A stretch of DNA of 64,000 bases from Mimachlamys varia (Eukaryota > Mollusca > Bivalvia > Pectinida > Pectinidae): the NCBI GenBank assembly GCA_947623455.1, contig OX392528.1, positions 448,001 through 512,000 on the forward strand, read 5' to 3'. Shown here piece by piece: positions 57,101 to 61,686 of the stretch (position 1 is the first letter of the stretch; every line of letters starts with the position of its first letter). The notes below the pieces were generated by a model. It made no database searches. It saw only the letters and a list, made by a program, of their open reading frames with translations, and was not told where the DNA came from. A program made the translations under genes and the position numbers.

Positions 57101-60100
57101 CTTAGGCACTTGATAGTATTGGAACACTGATATGTTGGCCTGGTCAAAAGCATTTCGCATAAAGGGCCATAACTCCCTTAAAAAGGGTTGCCATCTTCAA
57201 AATTTAGTGACATTCAATACAGGTTGATTCCAGAATAATACTGTACATTCAACTTTTGTGTGCAGGGAGGGGGTGGTAAAAGTTTATAAAAGTTATATAT
57301 ACCATCACATGTACCATAGTAACAGCACCAGACTGGACGTGTGGCTAGCCTGCAGTATGACACTTCTGATTATCATATATACCATCACATGTACCATAGT
57401 AACAGCACCAGACTGGACGTGTGGCTAGCCTGCAGTATGACACTTCTGATTATCATATATACCATCACATGTACCATAGTAACAGCACCAGACTGGACGT
57501 GTGGCTAGCCTGCAGTATGACACTTCTGATTATCATATATACCATCACATGTACCATAGTAACAGCACCAGACTGGACGTGTGACTAGCCTGCAGTATGA
57601 CACTTCTGATTATCATATATACCATCACATGTACTATAGTAACAGCACCAGACTGGACGTGTGGCTATAGCCTTCAGTATGACACTTCTGATTATCATAT
57701 ATACCATCACATGTACTATAGTAACAGCACCAGATTGGACGTGTGACTAGCCTGCAGTATGACACTTCTGATTATCATATATACCATCACATGTACCATA
57801 GTAACAGCACCAGACTGGACGTGTGACTAGCCTGCAGTATGACACTTCTGATTATCATATATACCATCACATGTACTATAGTAACAGCACCAGATTGGAC
57901 GTGTGGCTATAGCCTTCAGTATGACACTTCTGATTATCACATATACCATCACATGTACTATAGTAACAGCACCAGACTGGACGTGTGGCTAGTCTGCAGT
58001 ATGACACTTCTGATTATCATATATACCATCACATGTACCATAGTAACCACACCAGACTGGACGTGTGACTAGTCTGCAGTATGACACTTCTGATTATCAT
58101 ATATACCATCACATGTACCATAGTAACCAAACCAGACTGGACGTGTGGCTAGCCTGCAGTATGACACTTCTGATTATCATATATACCATCACATGTACCA
58201 TGGTAACCACACCAGACTGGACGTGTGGCTAGCCTGCAGTATGACACTTCTGATTATCATATATACCATCACATGTACCATAGTAACCACACCAGACTGG
58301 ACGTGTGACTAGCCTGCAGTATGACACTTTTGATTATAAGCACATGCTCTGTTTTACTGAAGTATCATCCTACGTACAGTGGCCTATATACATACAGAAG
58401 GTAGTTATCAAAACATACCTAATGTTACACATAGAATTTCCAGCTTAGAAAATAACCATCAGGTTGAGTTTTACACGAGTGACCATTTTTTACTGCACCC
58501 CCAGCAGATTAGTTGGAACTATAACATGCAGACAACTGCCAGTTACCCATCATTCAGGCTACAGTGTCTATTCCACATCTCCTGTTATCTTAGGATCAGG
58601 TAAGATTTACACACTTGGGTACTTATAGTGCAGTAGCAGATCCCTACAACAGACAGCCGAAACAGATGGTGCATGCTGGCCCCGGCAGGCTGTGTCAGAT
58701 GTACAGTGAAAACACAGAAATCTGGAACTAATTCAATGTTTTATAACCATATCAAAGATAAGAAACTACAGCGTACACATCCCTGTCTACATCCTCACAG
58801 GAAGGCATCAGTTAACATTACATAGGGTAACGTAAGCTGTATTATTGTATTATTGTAGAATTAACAAGGGATGCAAGGCACTATTTGTTCAACATAAACA
58901 GAAATAGAACAGATGTTTGAGAACATCAATAATCATGTAAATATACTACAAATTACAGATCACCGTGTATAAGGCTTACACTAACGAGCAGAAGCCTTGA
59001 AAAAATAGAACCAATAATATTCAAAGTGAAAACGAGCTGTCATTTAGTCACAGAAAACAAACAAGCTGTGTTTTCCCTTAAATTAAGTGAGAATGAGCAT
59101 TAAGAGGGTTTATACTGGATACAGCTAGATCCTTATTCTCACTCCGTTACTTAAGGATCTGACAACATCCCGAAAGAGGTCATGTTCTGGTGACCTTTAA
59201 TTTGTCACCTTTTACTTCATACTCTAAAGGCTTTACTGAAGTCTTACGAAATTTATTAATTTTAAGGCTTTGACCAAGCAGCCTTAACCTTAAATGCAAT
59301 ATCTGGACATGTCACCAGAGGCACCTTGGTGACTTCCTTGACTTACCTGAGTGAATTCTATGGTAACTATGGCGTGACTTCTACTGCTATGGTCATGCAT
59401 GTAGGTAGATGCAGTCGTTCTACAAAACAGGAAACAGGATAAACAGAAAAATAGTAGAATTCTGAAAACTTCTCTGACCACAAAACAAACTTTTTCATTC
59501 ATTGCCGTGACACAGAAAGCAATGCTGTGATTACCAACTGTGTGAATTCTATACAGATACCGTGAGCAAAAACTCTAGTACAGATATTTTAATTCCAAAC
59601 CTGTATCTTATCAATATTGTTATCCCTTTCCATCATCTAATAAATCTTTTATTTGATGCTCTGTCAAATTGCTCCACTCTATCCCTTTATATATCATAAC
59701 TGTATTCATTGCCCCTTTTTACCCCTTTATATATCATACCTGTATTCATTGCCCCTCTTTACCCCTTTATATATCATACCTGTATTCATTGCCCCTCTTT
59801 ACCCCTTTATATATCATACCTGTATTCATTGCCCCTCTTTACCCCTTTATATATCATACCTGTATTCATTGCCCCTCTTTACCCCTTTATATATCATACC
59901 TGTATTCATTGCCCCTCTTTACCTCTTTAAATATCATACCTGTATTCATTGCCCCTCTTTAACCCCTTTATATATCATACCTGTATTCATTGCCCCTCTT
60001 TACCCCTTTATATATCATACCTGTATTCATTGCCCCTCGTTACCCCTTTATATATCATACCTGTATTCATTGCCCCTCTTTACCCCTTTATATATCATAC

Positions 60101-60895
60101 CTGTATTCATTGCCCCTCGTTACCCCTTTATATATCATACCTGTATTCATTGCCCCTCGTTACCCCTTTATATATCATACCTGTATTCATTGCCCCTCTT
60201 TACCCCTTTATATATCATACCTGTATTCATTGCCCCTCTCCAGAATAGCCTGGATCTGTTGGTTGTCATTAATGAAATGTGTTGACAAATCTGAAAATTC
60301 AAACAAAAAGTCAGCTGAACACGAGACATGAGCAGTGTTTTTTCAAAGTTTAATTCACACATATTATTTAATCTTAAATAAGTTTAACTTTTTCAGTAAA
60401 AGTATTGAAGATAATTTTGACTGACTGCCATTTTCAATAAATGTTGCTGACTTTAAACCTAGGAGTAAACTTACCCTGAACATACGGTCCATCCTTTGGG
60501 TGTTCCCGTACTTTTAATGTATACTTCTCATTTTTCTTAAGCAAAGATGGTCTCAGTAAATCTCGAACCCTTTCATTGTAGATTTCCAAATAACTGCAAG
60601 ATATATCAGACACTTATGAAGCATATTGTATATATATTTACCAGCACATGTATATTTCAAACCTCCCTTAATAACTTATGGACAATGTTTCATCTTCATT
60701 TATTTATTTTATTATATTCATTATATTTCAGTTATCATATTACATCACACAGTTTTGGTCAGGGAAAAGTTTGCTGCTCTGGTAGTCAGAGAAAAGCTAG
60801 CTGCCCTTGTACTTCCTCCAAGTATCTTACCTGATCTTCACATGGAATGATAAGTTTTCTTGGTCCACAAAGTTGTCAACATGGCTGAACAGACC
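1..60895 (-). CDS. KIF16B: KIF16-group kinesin-3 motor, 21 exons, both ends outside the window
   Basis: Kinesin-3 plus-end-directed microtubule motors of this group carry endosomes (KIF16B, Klp98A) or act at the spindle (STARD9). Seen here: the motor from just after the P-loop region to the neck (exons 60895 to 46958), a short coiled coil (36458-28606), an FHA domain (28238-25512) and coiled coils (20238 to 1). All introns are GT-AG and all exon phases join without a shift. Diagnostic strings are [56 protein letters not shown] and [14 protein letters not shown]. The FHA segment with [14 protein letters not shown] and [10 protein letters not shown] is characteristic of the KIF16 group rather than KIF1 or KIF13. 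KIF16B/Klp98A is favoured because coiled coil follows the FHA domain soon; STARD9 is possible because the SERADP loop and the insertion before YIPYRDS resemble it. The deciding C-terminal PX or START domain is not in the window. Introns range from about 180 bp to 14 kb. Confidence 0.9.
133..445. repeat. 35-bp minisatellite, about 9 copies
   Basis: The unit begins GGCTGGTCAAAATACGG and contains TCTATGGTTATCAG. Copies are almost identical. The array starts about 20 bp upstream of the acceptor of the exon ending at 113 but does not include it. It is open in several frames only because it has no stop codon. Confidence 0.97.
446..2489. other. intron sequence without recognised features
   Basis: AT-rich intron. 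The only local structure is a 10-bp CTGTACACAC repeat at about 760-793. A decayed acidic peptide-like stretch near 2180-2220 on the plus strand is discussed under rejected items. Confidence 0.7.
2490..2602. repeat. 69-bp tandem duplication of an exon end and its donor
   Basis: Two copies of about 69 bp: one inside and at the end of the exon (from about 2638), one in the intron to about 2534. Each has CAGCTTCAGGACATTACACA followed by GTAGGT or GTAGCT as the donor, then CATTTATATAGGAGAGGGG. Confidence 0.9.
2603..2961 (-). CDS. KIF16B: long coiled-coil exon with duplicated donor
   Basis: 359 bp, phase 1 in and phase 0 out. It enters after TCCTCAG and reads [20 protein letters not shown], then [20 protein letters not shown] and [20 protein letters not shown], ending QLQDITHA before GTAGGT. 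A near-copy of the exon end and donor lies 69 bases further on (to 2534, donor GTAGCT) and is in frame, so the exon may also end there with 23 more residues. Confidence 0.86.
2989..3215. repeat. 37-bp minisatellite, about 6 copies
   Basis: The unit contains CATCACCTTCCTTAGTCAAT followed by a TA-rich tract of variable length. Confidence 0.95.
3216..3595. repeat. 49-bp minisatellite, about 8 copies
   Basis: The unit contains TAATGCTATGATGTAAATAT and GAACCAGATCAATGTAG. It abuts the 37-bp array but is unrelated to it. Confidence 0.95.
3768..4098. repeat. 41-bp minisatellite, about 8 copies, with consensus donors
   Basis: The unit contains TTACCTGGTCAGGTACTATG on the plus strand. On the gene's strand this reads CAG/GTAAGT, the consensus 5' splice site, in most copies. 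Confidence 0.95.
4099..4690. other. intron sequence without recognised features
   Basis: AT-rich, no repeat or coding signal seen. Confidence 0.65.
4691..5545. repeat. 49-51-bp minisatellite, about 17 copies
   Basis: The unit contains GTAACTATATATAGCCATAC and GGGAACGTTTT. Variants (CATACAATT, ACATTAGGG/ACTTTAGGG, an extra TA) recur in blocks of three, so the array grew partly by multi-unit duplication. Confidence 0.96.
5825..6045 (-). CDS. KIF16B: long coiled-coil exon
   Basis: 221 bp, phase 2 in, phase 1 out, bounded by CTGTAG and GTAAGT. It reads [20 protein letters not shown] then [20 protein letters not shown] and on for 73 codons, a Glu/Arg/Gln-rich coiled coil without Pro. GC content is well above the introns. 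The acceptor and the first 18 coding bases are repeated twice just upstream in the intron (6046-6165). Further exons in the 14-kb intron towards 20185 cannot be excluded. Confidence 0.87.
6046..6165. repeat. 56-bp repeat carrying the exon acceptor, 2 extra copies
   Basis: On the minus strand each unit ends CTGTAG then ACGGGAGCTACAGAGGGT, that is the 3' splice site and first 18 coding bases of the exon at 5825-6045. Copies start at 6045 (the real exon), 6101 and 6157; the outermost has mismatches. Confidence 0.92.
6166..6984. other. intron sequence without recognised features
   Basis: AT-rich intron; no repeat or gene seen. Confidence 0.65.
6985..7595. repeat. 32-bp minisatellite with a longer composite unit
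   Basis: The unit contains CACCAAATATTACACTGATG. Some copies carry an additional segment, CAATAGGAAAATCCTGATAC, inserted at the same place, and this composite itself recurs near the right end. Confidence 0.95.
7596..7960. other. intron sequence without recognised features
   Basis: AT-rich intron; nothing recognised. Confidence 0.6.
7961..9236. repeat. 29-bp minisatellite, about 44 copies
   Basis: The unit contains CACTACCAGTACTGATAGCC followed by TGAAC or TAAAC. Variation is mostly in CCAAT/AAAT/ACAT next to the conserved part. Confidence 0.97.
9237..10032. other. intron sequence with only a short local repeat
   Basis: Three copies of a TGTGACCACTACA-type motif at about 9360-9402. Otherwise nothing recognised. 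Confidence 0.65.
10033..10890. repeat. 29-bp minisatellite, about 29 copies
   Basis: The unit contains GTGTGTCCAAAGACCAATAT then GCTATACAG. Same length as the array 0.8 kb to the left but a different sequence. Because 29 is not a multiple of 3, open frames here cycle through all three frames and are not genes. Confidence 0.97.
10891..11570. other. intron sequence without recognised features
   Basis: AT-rich intron; nothing recognised. Confidence 0.6.
11571..12765. repeat. 108-bp satellite, about 11 copies, each with a G-run
   Basis: The unit contains AATAAACCAGGACGTATCG, CCAACACAGAATTAGGTCTC and a run of mostly 7-10 G after TTCATGGT. The G-run length varies between copies. The outermost copies at both ends are the most diverged, as expected for unequal exchange. 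Confidence 0.97.
12766..13454. other. intron sequence without recognised features
   Basis: AT-rich intron; nothing recognised. Confidence 0.6.
13455..14112. repeat. 63-bp satellite, about 10 copies
   Basis: The unit contains CGGTGGTAGAGGGCTAATGG and CCACTTGGCCACTGTGACC. Central copies are nearly identical and the right-end copies are decayed. Confidence 0.97.
14208..14452. repeat. 31-bp minisatellite, about 8 copies
   Basis: The unit contains GAAGGAGTTTTAACAAAGCC followed by TYCCWTCATTT. Copies are more diverged than in the neighbouring arrays. Confidence 0.9.
14695..14925. repeat. diverged 38-46-bp repeat, about 5 copies
   Basis: The unit contains GTTGCTATGGATACCTACC and TCCCTGAACCA, with length differences between copies. 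Confidence 0.85.
14926..16904. other. intron with two short duplications
   Basis: A roughly 85-bp segment with CCCAGGATAAGT and AGGTAGATCA occurs twice at about 15452-15560. A roughly 90-bp segment with GTCAGACTGAGAACAGTTAT occurs twice at about 16158-16305. A short TA run lies at about 15678-15690. No exon or gene seen. Confidence 0.7.
16905..17285. repeat. 21-bp minisatellite, about 18 copies
   Basis: The unit is GTCTCGGACCCAGATTCAGCT with first base dropped from some copies' consensus; it contains CAGCTG at every junction. Since 21 is a multiple of 3, it stays open in several frames and reads SETAESG or CLGPRFS heptads. These have no start context, splice support or conservation visible. 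Confidence 0.95.
17454..18750. repeat. 44-bp minisatellite, about 29 copies
   Basis: The unit contains CACCTACAGGTAACATCAGT and AGTATGTACAGTTTGGGG. A length variant with GGGATTGACC recurs at intervals, and a larger block around 17640-17900 is repeated around 18480-18750. Confidence 0.97.
18751..19114. other. intron sequence without recognised features
   Basis: AT-rich intron; nothing recognised. Confidence 0.6.
19115..20090. repeat. 46-48-bp minisatellite, about 21 copies
   Basis: The unit contains CTTCTAGTGGTAATGTGACT and GACAACACTGAAGTCAACAG. Length differences are in the CACC/GCCTCCA segment. The array ends about 95 bp from the exon at 20185. Confidence 0.97.
20185..20238 (-). CDS. KIF16B: small coiled-coil exon
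   Basis: 54 bp, phase 2 in and out, bounded by TTTCAG and GTAAGT. It reads [18 protein letters not shown], charged and helical, and joins the frames of the exons on each side. Homology is too short to test by eye. Confidence 0.72.
20330..20745 (+). mobile_element. 3' end of a non-LTR retrotransposon (CR1/L2-like)
   Basis: On the plus strand, from 20354, the frame reads [18 protein letters not shown] then [11 protein letters not shown] and a stop at 20441. This is the conserved C-terminus of LINE reverse transcriptase ORFs (WNxLPxxL...SLxxFK). About 300 bp of 3' UTR follow, ending CAGATAATAAAGTATTATTATT near 20738, the ATT-type tail usual for CR1/L2-like elements. Only the last 30 or so codons remain, so it is a dead 5'-truncated copy, antisense to the kinesin gene. 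The 5' edge is approximate. Confidence 0.75.
20746..21726. other. intron sequence; short poly-C run
   Basis: A run of 13 C at 20824-20836. Otherwise AT-rich with nothing recognised. Confidence 0.65.
21727..22128. repeat. 40-bp minisatellite, about 10 copies
   Basis: The unit contains CACATGTACACAAAGCACGA and GTACATATACATGGTA. It is open on the minus strand in all three frames, which is a consequence of composition. Confidence 0.96.
22129..23325. other. intron sequence without recognised features
   Basis: AT-rich intron; no exon with suitable splice sites and no repeat seen. Confidence 0.6.
23328..23772. repeat. 21-bp minisatellite, about 20 copies
   Basis: The unit is CATTCCATACAGTAAATATA plus one A. 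An 11-bp partial unit (CATTCCATACA) is inserted at five or so places. Confidence 0.96.
23773..25060. other. intron sequence without recognised features
   Basis: AT-rich intron; nothing recognised. Confidence 0.6.
25061..25158 (-). CDS. KIF16B: post-FHA linker exon
   Basis: 98 bp, phase 0 in, phase 2 out, bounded by TTGAAG and GTAAGT. It reads [20 protein letters not shown] then [12 protein letters not shown], a Ser/Pro linker at the position of the SMTDLSKS...LYNPG stretch of KIF16B. Supported by phase, splice sites and position more than by identity. Confidence 0.78.
25512..25594 (-). CDS. KIF16B: FHA domain exon 4, [20 protein letters not shown]
   Basis: 83 bp, phase 1 in, phase 0 out, bounded by TTCCAG and GTTTGT. 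The string in the call is the end of the FHA fold and is near-diagnostic of the KIF16 group (FRFNHPKEAAKLR in KIF16[14 protein letters not shown] in Klp98A). Confidence 0.95.
25857..25994 (-). CDS. KIF16B: FHA domain exon 3
   Basis: 138 bp, phase 1 in and out, bounded by TTACAG and GTAAAT. It reads [20 protein letters not shown] then [20 protein letters not shown] then PTRLKQG; EHC, the V.L.P strand and the C.(V/I)NG turn are FHA hallmarks. Confidence 0.94.
26435..27540. repeat. 40-bp minisatellite, about 27 copies
   Basis: The unit contains GACCTTGGCTGCTGCCACGG and GGGACTTTGTTACATCC. A six- to eight-unit block is duplicated (about 26815-26990 recurs near 27135-27300). It has no stop codon in any plus-strand frame, giving a false 321-codon frame. 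It lies in the intron between the second and third FHA exons. Confidence 0.97.
27580..27631 (-). CDS. KIF16B: FHA domain exon 2, [17 protein letters not shown]
   Basis: 52 bp, phase 0 in, phase 1 out, bounded by TTACAG and GTTTGT. The GRxDA...EQDI motif holds the FHA arginine-turn strand. Confidence 0.94.
27926..28103. repeat. 57-bp repeat next to an FHA exon donor, 3 copies
   Basis: The unit contains AATAATGCCTGTCTCTATGA and CCCTGTAGGTACAG. The copy nearest the exon ends in the true donor (GTAAGTAGACTGTACC on the minus strand). The two outer copies have GTGAGTAGGCTGTACC in the same place. Confidence 0.88.
28104..28238 (-). CDS. KIF16B: FHA domain exon 1
   Basis: 135 bp, phase 0 on both sides, bounded by ATCCAG and GTAAGT. 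The core is [20 protein letters not shown] then [11 protein letters not shown], matching GVVLDSELPHLIGIDDDLLSTGIILYHLK of KIF16B. FHA domains of kinesin-3 motors are cargo or dimer interfaces. Confidence 0.95.
28606..28665 (-). CDS. KIF16B: pre-FHA helix exon, [18 protein letters not shown]
   Basis: 60 bp (20 codons), phase 0 on both sides, bounded by ATGCAG and GTAAGG. It reads [20 protein letters not shown], the conserved LTxxWxxKW helix just before the FHA domain of kinesin-3 motors. Confidence 0.93.
29090..29161 (-). CDS. KIF16B: coiled-coil exon, [11 protein letters not shown]
   Basis: 72 bp (24 codons), phase 0 on both sides, bounded by TTTCAG and GTCAGT. It reads [20 protein letters not shown] then NENM, comparable to GNQIALLDSP...EEKLQQNEAR of KIF16B. 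Confidence 0.88.
29424..29637. repeat. 60-bp repeat, about 3.5 copies
   Basis: The unit contains CATAACTCTAAATCTGTACA and GATAAAGTGACGCACATTGA. The first copy begins AAAGGGCCATAACTCC, a phrase also present at 57161, so the array grew from an older dispersed repeat. Confidence 0.93.
29868..30066. repeat. 74-bp repeat, about 2.7 copies
   Basis: The unit contains CACTTTACCATGTACCCCTC and CCACACAGAACAATCC. Confidence 0.93.
30067..31645. other. intron sequence without recognised features
   Basis: AT-rich intron; nothing recognised. Confidence 0.6.
31646..35215. repeat. 38-bp satellite, about 94 copies
   Basis: The unit contains TATCTTTACTAAGATACAGC then CCTGTAACTA and a variable hexamer (CACGTG, CACATG, CACTTG, CAAGTG, AACATG, AACGTG). 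TATCTT and AAGATA form an inverted repeat in every unit. Rare variants recur at 912 bp (24 units, CCGGATGTG at 32963 and 33875) and 1026 bp (27 units, ACTGAAATAC), showing multi-unit duplication. Confidence 0.98.
35549..35638 (-). CDS. KIF16B: 30-residue linker exon, possible cassette
   Basis: 90 bp, phase 0 on both sides, bounded by TTTCAG and GTATTA. It reads [20 protein letters not shown] then [13 protein letters not shown]16B has only about 15 residues between the neck helix and EEKLQQNE, so this exon is extra relative to that layout. Open frame, good splice sites and matching phase support it; there is no clear homology, and skipping it would keep the frame. Confidence 0.7.
36381..36458 (-). 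CDS. KIF16B: neck coiled-coil exon, [17 protein letters not shown]
   Basis: 78 bp (26 codons), phase 0 on both sides, bounded by GTACAG and GTATGT. It reads [20 protein letters not shown] then LVSTRM, matching the kinesin-3 neck pattern DANVKLIRELRxEIxRLK. Confidence 0.93.
36459..36920. other. intron sequence without recognised features
   Basis: AT-rich intron between the neck exon and the MITE; nothing recognised. Confidence 0.6.
36921..37311. mobile_element. MITE with imperfect terminal inverted repeats and TTAA flanks
   Basis: The left end reads TTAA then AGGACTACTATACGTAACTT. The right end, read from the other strand, is TTAA then AGGCTCAATATACGTAACTT; 16 of 20 bases match. A TTAA duplication and about 383 bp without coding potential suggest a piggyBac-type or similar non-autonomous element. 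Confidence 0.75.
37312..38067. other. intron sequence without recognised features
   Basis: Nothing recognised between the MITE and the Helentron-like element. Confidence 0.6.
38270..45660. repeat. 145-bp tandem core of the Helentron-like element, about 50 copies
   Basis: The unit contains GTCGGGCTTCATCCAAGGAA, CATGCTTCTAGGGCTTTTGG and GACCCCTGTGACCTTGAATA. Every unit ends with TGACCTTGA, seven bases, then TCAAGGTCA. Higher-order repeats are visible: 727 bp (42575 and 43302), 1599 bp (40976 and 42575) and 582 bp (two copies of a diverged AACCTCACGGTGACC unit near 44810 and 45392). Open frames up to 255 codons inside are artefacts of the array. Confidence 0.96.
45678..45776. repeat. GGAC microsatellite
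   Basis: Mostly GGAC tetramers interrupted by GGACGAC, between the tandem core and the right-end hairpin of the Helentron-like element. Confidence 0.95.
46085..46957. repeat. 44-bp minisatellite made of a splice donor, about 20 copies
   Basis: On the minus strand each unit reads TTAATGAG (or TCAATGAG) then GTAAGGATTGTCTCCCC. The exon at 46958-47055 ends TTAATGAG/GTAAGAGTTGTCTCCCC, so the array is a series of copies of its last 8 coding bases and donor running into the intron. Confidence 0.95.
46958..47055 (-). CDS. KIF16B: motor/neck exon, [17 protein letters not shown]
   Basis: 98 bp, bounded by TTTCAG and GTAAGA. It reads [20 protein letters not shown] then [13 protein letters not shown], the last motor helix and start of the kinesin-3 neck. 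Phase 1 in, phase 0 out. The final TTAATGAG plus donor seeds the array at 46085-46957. Confidence 0.95.
47332..47478. repeat. 49-bp repeat copying an exon end and donor, 3 copies beyond the exon
   Basis: On the minus strand each unit contains CCAAAACCATCATGATCTCA then A/GTAAGTTAATC. This is the last 24 coding bases (through TIMIS) and donor of the exon at 47477-47665. Copies start at about 47334, 47381, 47430 and 47479 (the exon itself). Confidence 0.96.
47477..47665 (-). CDS. KIF16B: motor exon, insert plus [16 protein letters not shown]
   Basis: 189 bp, phase 1 in and out. The first 36 or so codons are a Ser/Gly-rich surface-loop insert ([19 protein letters not shown]), then [20 protein letters not shown] and SKTIMIS. 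An insert at this place is known in STARD9 and Klp98A. Both edges of this exon have been copied into the flanking introns: the acceptor side (CTGAGAGAT) and the donor side (last 24 coding bases plus GTAAGT). Confidence 0.94.
47660..49190. repeat. 40-42-bp minisatellite carrying a splice acceptor, about 36 copies
   Basis: On the minus strand each unit contains ATATTGTA then TTACAG or TTGTAG followed by CTGAGAGAT, the 3' splice site and first 9 coding bases of the exon at 47477-47665. The array fills nearly the whole intron 47666-49216. Copies differ mainly by CACATG versus CATG and by ACAG versus GTAG. Confidence 0.96.
49217..49323 (-). CDS. KIF16B: motor exon, SERADP...[13 protein letters not shown]
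   Basis: 107 bp, phase 2 in, phase 1 out, donor GTAAGT. It completes DLAGSE and reads [20 protein letters not shown] then [16 protein letters not shown]. The loop after SERAD is two residues longer than I recall for vertebrate KIF16B (SERADATGATG), and its DP-N-Y recalls STARD9. Confidence 0.95.
49324..50404. other. intron sequence without recognised features
   Basis: AT-rich intron; nothing recognised. Confidence 0.6.
50405..54980. repeat. 37-bp satellite, about 123 copies
   Basis: The unit is GAGATCTGACAGTATTGCCG then ACTATACCCCACCACTC or ...CTA. A block with ATAACCCGCAACCCAAGATC recurs at 51351 and 52611 (1260 bp, about 34 units), so large multi-unit duplications built the array. One isolated unit lies at about 55377-55410, outside the array. 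Confidence 0.98.
54981..55700. other. intron with one stray 37-bp satellite unit
   Basis: Apart from the stray unit at about 55377-55410, nothing recognised. Confidence 0.6.
55701..55768 (-). CDS. KIF16B: motor exon with switch II start (HLVDLAG)
   Basis: 68 bp, bounded by TTCCAG and GTTTGT. It reads [20 protein letters not shown] then AG and a split Ser codon. DLAGSE is switch II and is divided between this exon and the next. Matches the KIF16 pattern AKF...SKIHLVDLAG. Confidence 0.94.
55769..57285. other. intron with a dispersed-repeat phrase
   Basis: AAAGGGCCATAACTCC at 57161-57176 also occurs at 29424-29439 and is the sort of phrase spread through mollusc genomes. Nothing else recognised. 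Confidence 0.6.
57286..58338. repeat. 80-bp satellite, 13 copies
   Basis: The unit contains CACCAGACTGGACGTGTGGC, CTGCAGTATGACACTTCTGA and TATACCATCACATGTACC. Copies differ by few bases; CTATAGCCT is an insertion variant. Confidence 0.97.
58339..59346. other. intron sequence without recognised features
   Basis: AT-rich intron; nothing recognised. Confidence 0.6.
59347..59419 (-). CDS. KIF16B: motor exon with switch I (SSRSH)
   Basis: 73 bp, bounded by TTGTAG and GTAAGT. It reads [20 protein letters not shown] then IEFTQ. SSRSH is the switch I nucleotide-sensing loop of kinesins. Phase 2 in, phase 0 out. Confidence 0.95.
59690..60240. repeat. 40-bp minisatellite made of an exon end plus donor, about 13 copies plus the exon
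   Basis: On the minus strand each unit reads AGAGGGGCAATGAATACAG then GTATGATATATAAAGGGG. The first part is the last 19 coding bases of the exon at 60221-60290 and the second begins with its donor. Copies are nearly perfect across the whole array. Confidence 0.97.
60221..60290 (-). CDS. KIF16B: motor exon, [14 protein letters not shown] segment
   Basis: 70 bp, phase 1 in and phase 2 out. It reads [20 protein letters not shown] then NEY and a split Arg codon, matching the YVEDLS...GN.RTTA region before switch I. The last 19 coding bases (AGAGGGGCAATGAATACAG) plus the GTATGA donor form the unit of the adjoining intron array. Confidence 0.92.
60475..60593 (-). CDS. KIF16B: motor exon, [13 protein letters not shown] segment
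   Basis: 119 bp, bounded by TTGCAG and GTAAGT. It reads [20 protein letters not shown]...[14 protein letters not shown]. The YLEIYNE(R/K)(V/I)RDLL string is a kinesin motor core signature and REHPKxGPYV is typical of kinesin-3. Phase 2 in, phase 1 out. Confidence 0.95.
60831..60895 (-). CDS. KIF16B: motor exon, GLFSHVDNF segment
   Basis: This is the most 5' exon found. It is 65 bp, enters in phase 0 after TTTCAG and leaves in phase 2 before GTAAGA. It reads [12 protein letters not shown]...FHVKI, matching the KIF16B segment between the P-loop helix and the YLEIYNE strand. The next exon completes the split Ser codon. No exon with a P-loop (GxTGSGKS) was found between here and 64000. Confidence 0.88.
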
Positions 60896-61033
60896 CTGAA
60901 ACACACATAAATTAATATAATACAGACCCCGAAACACACATTCATACTGTATAACTGGCCAAATATTTCACTGAAAAAAGTGTTTGATGACCTCAGGAAG
61001 AACAAGTGCTAATTGTAATGGGATACCATTACA

Positions 61034-61686
61034 GATGTCCCCCAAACTACCCCTTTGGTCGGAACTGATGAGCCCAATGAACTCACAATGGAAATATAGC
61101 TGACACCCCATATAGGAAATAGCGGCCATGTTGACGAATCACGAAACGGAGGTTACGACAATGTCCGTGGTGTCCTACTACAGTTATATATAAAATTTCA
61201 TTGAAATCGGACAATATATAAATTTCGACCAATCAGAAGCCAGGAAATAGCGGCCATGTTGACGAATCATGAAACGGATGTGACGACAATGTTGTTGGTG
61301 TAATACTACACATATATATTAAATTTCATTGAAATCGGACAATATATAAATTTCGACCAATCAGAGGCCTCCATTTTCGTTTCGGTGGCAACCAAACTTT
61401 ACGAAAATGTTACCATGTTATTCAGCATCCCTTAAAACACCCATGTACCAATTTTTACTGAAATCGGAGACTGAATTTTTCTTGGACTTCCGGTCGCGAA
61501 AAAACAACCCGTTTTCACACACCCCGCCCCTAATGAGTATGTGTGTGAAGTTTCGTGAAGATCCGTCCAGTAGTTTTTGAGAAAACGGTCGGAAACCTCC
61601 GCGGCGGAAGAAAGTGGAAGAAACAAGAATAATAATAAGAAACCGAGCAAAAACAATATGTCCCCCCACTTCGTTTGGGGGACATA
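61034..61686. mobile_element. inverted-repeat element with ATTACA target duplication
   Basis: The left end GATGTCCCCCAAAC is matched by the right end GTTTGGGGGACATA. ATTACA lies directly outside both ends (61028-61033 and 61687-61692). The interior holds two tandem copies (about 61108-61235 and 61241-61370) of a segment with AATAGCGGCCATGTTGACGA and TTTCATTGAAATCGG. The right end can also fold by itself (TGTCCCCCCA...TTGGGGGACA). No coding capacity, so it is a non-autonomous element of uncertain class. Confidence 0.78.

Noticed and set aside
59653..60331. Plus-strand frames up to 210 codons with a repeated [18 protein letters not shown] pattern
   Set aside because: Reverse complement of the donor array of the kinesin exon at 60221-60290, not a membrane protein.
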